DNA of 64,000 nt from Bugula neritina (taxonomy: Eukaryota; Bryozoa; Gymnolaemata; Cheilostomatida; Bugulidae), in NCBI GenBank assembly GCA_964035545.1, contig OZ037771.1, forward strand, positions 5,016,628-5,080,627, written 5' to 3'. The position numbers and the translations under genes are program-made. Position 1 is the first letter of the stretch, and every line of letters starts with the position of its first letter. Under the pieces are notes generated by a model. It saw only the letters and a list, made by a program, of their open reading frames with translations. It had not been told where the DNA came from and made no database searches. Below are positions 38,001-50,000 of this stretch, piece by piece.

Positions 38001-41000
38001 CTAAAGCTAATAATAAATATATGGAAAACTATAACGCTAGCGAGCCTAGTAGTTATATTACTTATTTGGACGCTAATAATCTATACGGTTGGGCTATGTC
38101 AGAAAACTTACCTACGGGTAATTTTAAGTGATTAAGCGAAAAACGGTGTAGTAGTCTAGAGAAAGCAAAAACATTTCCGCCTAGCTTTTTAGAAGTAGAT
38201 TTGGAATATCCTAAAAAGTTACACGACTCTCATAAAGATTATCCGTTCTGTCCCGAGAGATTAACGGTTAATAAAGTGGAAAAACTAATTCCAAATTTAA
38301 ACGATAAAAAGAATTACGTTATACACTATAGAGCATTAGAACAATGCCTTATATACGGTTTAAAGCTAACGAAGATTCATAAAGGTATAACCTTTAACGA
38401 GTCTAATAAACTTAAAGAGTATATAAGTTTAAATACTGAGTTAAGGACTCTAGCCAAGAGCGATTTTGAAAAAGACTTCTTTAAGCTAATGAATAATTCC
38501 GTGTTTGGTAAAACGATGGAAAATATTCGTAATAGAGTTAACATTAAATTGGTTACTAGCGAAAGCGAAGCTAAAAAATTAACGAATCAACCTAACTTCA
38601 AAAATTATACGATATCTTTTTTCGAAAATCTCGTAGCCGTTCATATGAATGTAACGAAACTAAAATTTGATAAGCTCGTATATTTAGGCGCAGCAATTTT
38701 AGACATTAGTAAAACTCTAATGTATAACTTTCATTACAATTATATTAAACCAAAATATATTGCAAACGCGCAGTTGTTATTTACGGATACGGATAGTTTA
38801 ATGTATCACGTACAAACAAAAGATTTTTACGTGGATATAGCTCCAGACGTTGCTAGCACGTTTGACACGAGTAATTATCCTAAAAATCACTCATTACCAA
38901 CTGGTGTAAATAAAAAGGTAATAGGCATGTTTAAGGATGAAGCCGGCGGTAAACAAATTACTGAATTTGTTGGATTGAGAGCTAAGTTGTACTCTTATAA
39001 AATGGATGGCGTAGAAGAGAAAAAGTGTAAGGGTATTAATAAAACTACGCGTGATAATCGTATAACGTTTGAGGATTATTATAACTGTCTTATTACTAGA
39101 AAAGATCAACATAGAACGATGAATGTGTTGAGAAGCCATAAGCATACAATGTATGCCGAAACAATAAATAAAGTAGCTCTGTCGGCTGAAGACGATAAGA
39201 GAATAATACTAGAAGATGGAATAACAACGATTTCTTATGGTTATAATAAATGAGTATAAAGTTATCAAATAAGCTCGATAGAGCTTATGTGATAACGATG
39301 AAATTATTAAATTAGAAAACGAATACGAACAAAAACTTAATCGTTTTAATTGGTTATCAAAATCGTTTATAAAAGATTCTAAATTAGAAATTAATTCTAT
39401 GTTATCAAAATTTTTAAGTGACGCTCATATAGACGAACAAGAGTACGACGCTATAACCAAAAAATATAAAGATATTAATAGCGTAATATCGAATAAAAAA
39501 AGCGATATAATAGTCGCTCGTAACAACGTTTGTTAATTAATTATATTATAATTAATTAAAAAAGGGAGTTCAATATAAAAATTATCCGTATAGGCTGCTA
39601 AATAGCGCGTCCTAAGAGCGAATTACGTGTGCTGTATTTATATATTTATTCTTTAAACTATAATATATTTCGTCTTTTTTCTATTTCGTCTTCAGCGTAT
39701 TTTAGTTTAGTAAAAAATAATGGTATTCTAGCCGCTGCATAATTCATTAAACCTACGTTAAGTTCTTGAATTATTTCTTTACTTTTGTAAATAGTTTTTA
39801 TTTTCAGTTTTTTATCATCGTCTTTATAAATAATTTCTTTTTTGTTATTATAAGTAATTTCTTCAAACGTTCCGCGCTCATTAGACGGATTATTCATTTC
39901 GTCTAATATATTAAATTGTTTATAAATAATTCTTTCTTTAATATTACCGCTTTCGTATACTCGTTTTTCACAATCATTGTTTTTATATATCGTTTCGGTA
40001 ATTGGGGTGCCGTCGAGGCTTTTATAAGTAATTACTGTTGGGTCAACCATTTATATATGTTTTCTTTAACTATAGCAGCATGCCTAAAAAAGGAATATTT
40101 TTAAACGGACTATTTGGACCTAAAATTAAACCTTCGCCTTTTATATAGCTAGAACCTTGTTTTAAATATAAACCGTTACCTTTCATTAAATTAGACGGTG
40201 CGACTGGTTTTAAAGTAATAGAACTGTTTGAATTAGGTTCTACGGAACATACGCACCCACCTTTTTTCAAATAAAGACCTTTACCTTTAATAGCTCTTTC
40301 AACTCCGGCGCTAGCGGCTCCCGAAAGCACACCCGGTATAATAGTTTTTAATAGCGTAGGTATTACTCTCGTAGCTATACCCAATAGAGGTCCTAAAAAT
40401 CCTCCGTTCATTGACGCGTTAGTTTTTACTAACGATGGAGACATTTCGAGCGTTATATTTTTTTTATTCGCGTTTAATGCTTTTAAAATATTATCGTTTT
40501 GCGTTTTCGTAACGGCTAGTTTATCATTTCCGCTTTCGAGAGGCAATTTAATAGTACAACCCTTGCCGCTTCTATAAGCGTTCATTTTTTTTTTTTGCGC
40601 CTGTGGCACGTTTCCTGTAATTTCGCAATAACCCATTTATATAATACATTAAACTTCTCTCAAATGAAATCTTATTGAGAGTTGTTCACCGCTAAGATCT
40701 AATAAATTACCTTTTTGATCAGTTACTGTAACGGTTAACGTCTTAATATATTTAACGTGAGCGGGTAAGTATATTAAATTATGAGGTTTTTCTATTATTT
40801 TATATCCCGGACTAACGCTCGGAAAAAATGAATAAATAACGGGTTTATAAGTACCATCGATATAACTTCCGTTAATACAATCAACTTGTACGTGTATAGC
40901 GTTTACATTTAAAATATTTACTATGTTCGTAGCTTCAATATGAGGTTGATTATATATTGCTGCATCAAAACCTAAAACGTCTCTTATAGAATTTTCAACG

Positions 41001-44000
41001 TTAAAATCTATTCGATAATTAGGTTTTAATTTAAGTATAATTCTAAAAGTTACTTTATTAGCTTGTAAAGTAATACCGTTTCTATTACCACCCTCTTTTA
41101 CTATTTCGTCTTGAATAGCTTCTTCTAATTGATCTAATTCGTACACTCCAATCGGTAACGAAACTAAATACCACGTATTACCACCGTCTTTAGACCATCT
41201 ATAGGAATTTCTATCAGCACTAATGTTTGGAAAAGAATAAAACGTATCTAAACTAATAAGACACATTTCGTATTTTTTATTTTTATTTAATTCTATAGGC
41301 GGATTAAGTTGAGTAATTATTCTCGTTTTAGTATCGGTAACTCCTATAGTCATTGTTTGTTTAGAGGCCGTATTATCGGCAATTTCTCTTAATAATTTGT
41401 TTTCCATTCATATAACTTTTAAATTATTCCCATCGGAAGTGAGAGACATAGTTTTATCGGATAAAATTAGCGGGTAAGCTTGAGTATTAGCCGGCACGTT
41501 TTGACTAAATTGAACTCTCAATTGAATATCGGCTACGCTACTTTTAAGAGCCTCGCTTTGCTTACTAACGTCTATTACGAACAAAGCGTAAAGATCTTTA
41601 TATTCCGAAGGTAATACGTTTGAATAAGCGATTAGCTCGTTTATACCATAATAATCTCCACAAAATTTTGAAGCGTCTCCGTACACTCTACTAAACTTCA
41701 TTTTAGCGAAATCTATATCGTAATCAACCTCGGGATACCGCTCGCTATTTAACATCGCGTATACGCTTTTAACGTTAACGTGATCGAATACGGCCGGATT
41801 AGTCGTTTGACTTTCCGTCTTATTCGCTTGAAAACCTACGATAATATATTTAGGTTTTTCCGTATCTCCTCTAGAACCCAAACGCTACGTAAAGTTAGTA
41901 GTTTGCGGTACCGAAATACTATCGCACCATCTAGATCTATATATTATTGGAAGTTGAGTTTTACTCTCTATAATCTTATAGAGCTTATTTTTCATTTCAA
42001 AACTTGGAGTTATATGAGGCATCCACCACGATACTTTATCCAATGTTATTTTTCCAGCGTCTACGCCGTTAGCTCTATAAATGGCGTTATCGTTGGTATC
42101 GCGTACTAGCGTTAGTTGATGTTTTATACCGTACAAAACTTTTTCGTAATCATCGGCAAACCAAACAAATGTCTGAGATCCACCTCAATACTAAAAGTTC
42201 CTTTAGGGTCGGGCTTTTGTATCAAATAAACTTGACGAGCCGCGAAACCTAAATTAGCGACGGCAGCGGCTGCGGTAGTGTCTTTTGACCACAACTGGTT
42301 AAGACCTCTCGACTTGCCGTAATCATCGGGATAAGTTAGCAAATCCATCATAGTCGAAACGTGTCCAGGATTATTTATATATTCCAAGTCGTGCCCGTCG
42401 AGTTGATATCTAATACTTTTAAACAAATAAGCCATACCGTTATTAATTAACGTTACTAAGTCGGCGTAAGCGGTTCCGTCATTTTTCGTTAAACGTCCTT
42501 CGATAATCAAATAACTTTTACTCGGCTGAACGTACAAATCTTGTTGATTAATAACTATTCTAATTTCACCGGGGTGATTTAAATTGGTTCCCGTTACGGG
42601 TTCGTATTCGTGTACCTGATCGCGCTCTACGCTCGTATCGGTTACAATTTTATGCGTAATGTTCAAAGAGTCCATTTATTATAGTAAAATAATTTCTTAA
42701 TAAGCTACAGCTTGTCCGCTTCCTTCTAAAATATTACTTATATTATTATTATTAAGTACTTTTAATATGTTTTTAGTTTGATTAAGCTTTTGTAGTATAG
42801 CTTGACTTTTAGCGTTTAACTTTTTTTGCCTTCTTTTTTTAATAGCGTTAACAATTTTTTCACCAGCCGCGGTACCCGCTTTAGTTATAGCCTTTTTACC
42901 TAATTCTCTTACGCTGGAATTATTAGCTATTTTAGTTACTACATTTTTAATGGTGTCAAATATTCCACCACCGGCGTAGTGTCTTTGCAATCTATGTCGT
43001 TTATTGTATACATACATTTATTATATGAGAATACTTTTATAATAGTCATGAGTAATAATTTTCATTCTAAGTAATAGTCTAATATAGCCACAATTTCGTT
43101 TCGCACTCCCGTATTTCCAGCTCTAGCGCTAGAAATTAAAAGTTCGAGTCGTTCTATTAAAGCATTAGGGTCAGACGATAAATAAACTACTCCATTACCT
43201 CTCTTAGCTTTTTTATAATCAGCGGATTTAGCTCTCTTCGGATATAATTTTTCCCAAATAGGTCTAACAATATGTTTCCACTTATAACTATTTTTATCTA
43301 CGGGAGTATTTTTACTTTGATAAATCGCTCCAGCATCATAAAGTATATCGCTATAATTTTCTATATCATTATCGTCGTAATTCATAGGTATTTTACGCGT
43401 TAAAAGGCTCAAGAGTCCTTTAGTCGCTAAGCATTCCTCGTTATTAAATATAACTTTACCGTCATTAAATTGTATAGGTTTAGTACCAATAATGTATTTA
43501 TCGTTTTCCCACTTTACGTTATAAGCCCCCAATTCTAAACCCGCTAAAGCTATTTGAGTATTTACGTCTAAGTTTAGGACTCCGTCAGTTATTGCTTGCA
43601 TAGGAGTATAATTTTGCACAACTGAATCTTGCAACTGTTTTAACGCGTTAGTTGTTTGAGCTTGAGAAGCGATTACGGGTTCAAAATATTTTTCTTGAGC
43701 CATTGCGGCATTTAATTCTTGCTCGCGTTCTCGTTTAAAGTTTTCTTTTATTCTATTCTTTCGAGAAATAAAATCTTGTACGATCTTATCTCTTTTTACT
43801 GGGTTGTAAATCTTTAAGTAACTCATTTATTATATATATAATTTGTGTCCATGGACACGAACACATTTGTGTCTACTTTACGTTTAATTTGTGTCTACTT
43901 TTTATGGACACAAACACATTTGTGTCCACTATAAACGTTCTAAAACATTTAAATCTACCCACGAGTTTTGAGACTCGGGATAACCCAACCATTTTACTAA

Positions 44001-47000
44001 AGCCTTTTTACCTTTCTTTTTAATTACGCGCTCTATTCTATAAATTTCTTGACTCGTCTTTTGTAATTCCTGTTCATAAAAAGATCCTTGAATTTCTTCC
44101 GAGTCAGTTAATTTATAAGTCGTTGGATTCGTATATAATATTTTACTTATAGTAAACACCTCCTCCGTCCATCTAACGGTATAACCTTTTTCAAACGTTC
44201 GCTTTTTACGAGGTATACGCACCCTATCGCCTATAGCGAATTTAGGTTTAGAAGGCGCTAATAAGTTTGGATATAATTTCATGCGTACTTTATTTTCATT
44301 AGAGGAGTCACTAGCTTCAATCGGTGTCATTCCAATAGACCTATATTTAGTCTCGTTATACCGTTTTACTAAATCTTTTAGTACGTCTATATATTTATAA
44401 GTATTATTAGCCGAAAAATATTTAAACATTCGCTCTTTCATAGTTCTATTCCACCTTTCTACTACGCTAGACTTTTCTTCATTTTCCGTAGAATATAAGT
44501 CTATTAAGGACTTTACGTTTTTATTATGAAACTCTTTTCCCTTATCAACCCATAAATGTTGAGGCTTACGACGAGTTAAAATTGTTTTTAAAGCTAAAGC
44601 CGTCGCTTTACCGGTTTTATTTTTTAAAGGTATTATCCAACCATATTTTGAAAATACGTCTATTACCGTTGGTAAATATTTATAACCATTATTAAATTTA
44701 GCGAATTCGGTCATATCAACCAAGTCAGCCGCCCAAATGTCATCAATACCCGATACCCAAACTCGTCTTTTACGAAACTTTTTTTGTACCGGTTTATGCA
44801 GTTCTTCGGCTAACTCGTCCGTCCAGTTTTTTAAACCCCATCCTAAACGCTTTTTCGCTCCTATTATTGCTGAGGCAAAACGACTATGTCGCTGTTCGGT
44901 GGGCGTAGGATTAGGTATAGCTTTTAATTCGTTTAGCATTTTTTTATCACATATTTCGTTTCTAGTTTTAGTATCTTTATTAAGCGCGTAACATATGTCG
45001 TGTCTCATAGCTATAGCGTCATCTCGATCTACCGGTTTACTCTCTTCTTTAGGAGTCATATCATCATTAAGACGCTTATTTAATTTAGTACCTGGTCCTA
45101 AAAAATTATGACCGGGGTAATGCAATTTAAAGGGTAAATTATTTATTAAATTATTCGCTAAACCCGACCCAACAAATGTAGTTTTTTTACATCCGCATTG
45201 ACCGCAATTACCGTAACCCATTAGTTTATTATTTTTACTTACTCTCTTTTCGCAATTAAGAGTTTTTGTTTTAATTTTACACTTACAACAATACATTTAT
45301 TATAATAAATGGAAATAGAAAATCTTTCGTGGAAAAACGAAATTAATCGTAATAATAATCCTTTACTTCCTAAAAGCATAAGAGGTCTTACCGTTGGAAA
45401 GTCTGGATGCGGTAAAACTACGTTACTTTGTAACTTACTATTACAACCTAATTGGCTCGATTACGATGAACTTATGATTTACGGTAAAAGCCTTTCTCTA
45501 CCCGAATATATAAATATGAAAAAACTTTCGAGCTCGGATTAACTAAAGAAGAAATTTTAAATTTTTTTAAAAATAACGAAACGATTGTAAATTCGGGTAT
45601 AAACGTAAATCGTATTTTAAAAAGTTACGCTACGTGTAACGGTAATATAAACGCTGAATTTATTGAATCTAATGACGACGTTTATGACCCTAGCGAATTA
45701 AACGCTAGTAATAAAAATTTAATAATATTCGATGATTTAATGTTGGAAAAACAAAAAACTTGCGAAAGTTATTACGTAAGAGGACGACACAATAACGTCG
45801 ATTGCTTTTATTTGTCGCAAAATTATTTTAAGCTACCTAGAAACACTATTCGAGAAAACGCTAATTTTATTTGCTTATTTCCTCAAGATGGAAAAAATCT
45901 AAATCATATATATCAAGATCACGTAACCGGAGATATAGCATTAAACGAATTTAAAGACTTTTGTTATAAAGGATGGCAAAAACCTCACGGATTTATTACT
46001 TTAGATCTATCATCCTCAAAAAATAATGGGAGGTATAGACACGGGCTAGACGAATTTTATATACCATAATAAATGAGTGTTTTTTAAATTTGGTAAATCA
46101 TTAGCGAAAGAAAATTATATCGAAAGAGTCGTAACTAAAAATAATGATGTTTTTATACAATCTTTTAGCGCAACGATTAATATAGGAATGTTATTGGGAT
46201 ATATAGTGAATAAACCGATAGAATTGAAATACGCTCTATTAGAATTTCAACATCTTCCAGCTAATAATGATAATCCTTTATATCGGAAAGATAAAAATTT
46301 AACTTTAATCATCGGTGATGTTAATAACCCTCTCGAACACAATACTAAAGAATATATAATTCAAGGAGGTGTTGCGCGCGTAAAAATACCTATGTTGGAA
46401 TATGTTGAAAGCGATAAAAATATTGGATTAGTATTACACTGCTCGAGCGATTATACTAGTCGTAAACCCGATGACATTACGGTTAATGACAACGCGCCTA
46501 TAGCTTTACCGTTTGAATTAGTGTCGTTAAAACTTTACTACAATTATAAATGAGTGTTTATAAATTCGGAGGAAGCGGAAAAACGCAAATAGATACAAAA
46601 AAATTCGTTTTAATAAACGGTAGTAGTACTCTTACGGGTACGCTAGATATGGGGGAAAATAAAATATCTAGAGTCATTGATCCGGCTGACGATCAAGACG
46701 CGGCTACAAAAAAATACGTTAATGCTACGAGTATGCCTAAAATACAAAATCCCATTAATCAGTTAACTATATCAACTGATGACGGATGCGTTATAGATAG
46801 TGATTTAAAAGTTGATGATGTTATTACAAAAACTAATGTATCTAATTACGCTATGCCTCTTATACAAAATCCAACAAATAAATTAACCGCGTCAACCGAT
46901 ATCGGTAGCGTTGTCGACAGTAGTATAAGTATTAGCGAAGTCGTTACAAAAACAAATATAGATAAACACGCTATACCCTTTATACAAAACCCAACAAATA

Positions 47001-50000
47001 AATTAACCATTTCAACTACTTCGGGTAATGTTATAGATAGTAGCTTAAGCGTTAACAATGTTATTACAACTAATAATATAAATAATTTCGCAATGAATAA
47101 AATACAACCGTCAATCGGAGGTAAATTATTAATGCTTTCGAGTGATGGTAATATCGTAGAAACCGGTATAAATATTACAGATATTATTACTACTTATAAT
47201 ATATCGGGTTACGCTATTCCTAAATTACAAGGAGCAATTGGTAATAAATTAGTAATATCAACGAGTGATGGTGATATAATAGAATCTACTGAATCTCAAC
47301 CCGTATTTCCAAGTTATAACGTTTAAACACTAAATTATTATATTCTCAACGTATTATCTTACTAATAGTAACGAGTGAATAAAAAATTAATATTTGTCCC
47401 AGAACATATAATTTCTGGGACATAATAGAGTAGTAGAATAATGTTGAGTTCTGGGACAACCTCCTGACACCGGAGAGTCAAAGACTCGACGGGGGAAGGG
47501 GTTGTCCCAGAACCAACCACTTCCTACTACTAGCGTTATTGGTTGATGTTGTGCTCAGCAACCTTGAATACTAGCGTTATAGTTAGCACGTGCAGCATAG
47601 TTACTGGCGTTCACACGTCACGTATTAGGCTATTCTTTTTCATGGCTGAAAATTTTACCTCCCTCAAAATTGGAATTTTGAAAAGCTGTTTTCTAGGCAC
47701 ATATCCCTTTGCAAAGTCACAATTGTTTGCATACACATTAGATTATAGTTCATAATTATAATGTGATTGTAATAAACTAAGATTGAGCAATCCTTTAAGT
47801 CAAATAATCATTCTAGTCTATATTTTCGGTTTGGCCTGTGTTCTAGTCATTTGCCACAGTTGTGCTGTCAAACGCGATTTATCTCTCAGGCTATGTTAGA
47901 TACTTAACTATTATGTATTTAATCAAGTTTTACTTTTAAGCATAATACATTTGATATAGAATAATACTAAAGTTATATTATATACTTACTTGGTAGTGTC
48001 GGTCAACTCAAGAATCTCCAAGACGTCAGCTTGTCGGCCAACTTTCAGATGACATCTTTAACTCCTCAACTTCTCAACATGCCTAATCTGACTGAACTGG
48101 ACTGCTTCGGGTGTCAATCACTTACATATCCACCTTTTGCTGTGTGTATAGAAGGACTACATTATATCAGACAGTACTATAACGATCTTAAGTCAAGTGG
48201 TCATGTAGAAATTTCTGAAGCTACCGTTGCCTTAGTGGGTAGATCGCTGTCTGGCAAAACCAGCCTAGCAAAAACGCTGTTGAGATCAGATGGTAAAAGG
48301 GAATTAACCAATAGAGCGGCTGATGCAGTGGAAGATGAAACAACTCGTGTCTTCAATATGGAAAAGTTAGTGGTTGGTGACAATGTTCTTCAGTTCATAG
48401 ATTTTGGTGGCAATGAAATCTACCAATCTACCTACCAGTTCACGTTGAAACAGAACTGTATTCCTATTGTGGTTGTGAATATCATGGAGTTTGAAAAACT
48501 CTATTTCGAGATGAATGGTAATGAAGCAGTTCGATGCACATATTTTGATTGGCTCTCACATTTGTACTTGGCCAATCCAAGACTCAGAGCACCCAAACTG
48601 GTTTTCACTCACCGAGATGCTTACAGTGCAGATGGATTTGAGGAGCTAAAGAGGCTGTTCTTTGTCCACACCAAAATTGTATTCAATTTGTTACAAACAG
48701 AAAAAAATTATTCTAGCTCTTTCACACGAATATCTCATTTTCATAGCCAAGAGATGTTTCAAGAACAAGATATATATGTTGTGGGTGATGAATATGAAGA
48801 GGTGTTTGATCAGCTGAGAAGTCATATCATATCTGACAGTAAACTAGTCGTGAAGAAGGTGCCCACTCTGTGGAGAAAAGTTGCTCAAACATTCAACTCC
48901 TTCCATGGAAGTTACAAGACATTTCCAGAAGTGCTTCAACATGTCATTGAATGCAAGTTGGCAAATGAAGACCAGCTGAGAGTAATTCTCTCGTACATGC
49001 ATAACAGCGGCCATCTCATTTGGTACCAGGATAGGGAGAGTTTGCAGTCTCTGGTATTCTATGACATCTCTGTGGTTACAAAGCTGCTCCACGTATTCTT
49101 CACTCACGAGAAGGAAGTGTGGAGCAATCGACGGTCAGCGATTGAAGCGAATTCACTTGAAAATCCGTTGATAGAAAATGAAACAGAGTTTAACAATTTG
49201 GCTCAAGAGTTTGTTCGAACTGGCAGGATGAGCGAGAAGCTGTTTCAGCATCTTCTGATAGCAGAGACCAGCTTCACCACGAGTGACAAGATGAAGGTGG
49301 CAGTCGCATTGCTGCAATCTTTCCAGTTGTTATTCGCTATGAAGGATTCATCCCAGAAACTAAGTTACATTATGCCATACTTCTCACAGGAGTATTTCAC
49401 CGACTTGACTGCCTCCAGGAGACAACCTGTAAAGCTGTCAGTAGACATGTTGTTTGGTGGCTTGACTCCCCCTCAGTACGTCTACCACCAGATTTCTGTG
49501 AAACTTCTTAATGATATCCAGGATTGTAGTGAAAAAGCTGTGAGAAAGAATGGAGTGGAGCTGAGAGACGAAGCTTACACCCTGCAGTTGCTGCATGACT
49601 ACAAATCTCGTAAACTCAGTATCTCCGTAACGTCTGCTTGTCGACAGATAGGCAATGCTTGGAAGATGTTGACCACTTCAGTTCATTCAACCGTAAAGTA
49701 CGTCAACTCCACAAGGAGAGCAAGTAAAATCACCTGTATCAACTTGTGTGCTCACTGCCCATTGGTTGGAGAAAAGCGTCCAAAGAGGTTCATCAACCCA
49801 TCCTGGTGTCAACCTCCAAAAGATGGTGAATTCCTTCCCATGACTTCAGATTCATCACCTAATAGGTGTGGAACATACAGGGATGTCCCATCTTGTCTCT
49901 TACATCCGAGTTAGTATGATTATTTTCTCTTAGGTTCTTTATATCATATTCAGATAGTAATGTACTGTCCAAGTAATAATAACTTCCATAATTTATACTT

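Larger units (their letters stand above)
28684..47531. mobile_element. Polinton/adintovirus-like provirus, rearranged inverted dimer
   Basis: The ends AGTAGTAGGAAGTGG and its reverse complement are flanked by a 6-bp duplication AGCGTT (28678-28683 and 47532-47537), as in Polinton/Maverick elements, whose ends start with AG. The gene set (protein-primed polymerase B, integrase with chromodomain, packaging ATPase, two capsid proteins, fibre-like proteins) matches Polintons and adintoviruses. The integrase-to-virion-gene block occurs twice in opposite orientation (29637-34680 and 39540-44780) around one polymerase region. The left arm lacks ATPase, spike gene and most of the fibre and integrase N-terminus. 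Several genes are broken, so this copy looks defective. Confidence 0.92.

Noticed and set aside
36239-39253. Possible recoding of TGA as Trp in the polymerase
   Set aside because: Other provirus genes are broken by TAA, TAG and frameshifts too, and the left integrase has TGA where the right copy has a Lys codon. Simple decay explains all.
47543-47755. 70-codon frame right of the provirus
   Set aside because: Short, no motif, lies in intron DNA, no counterpart.
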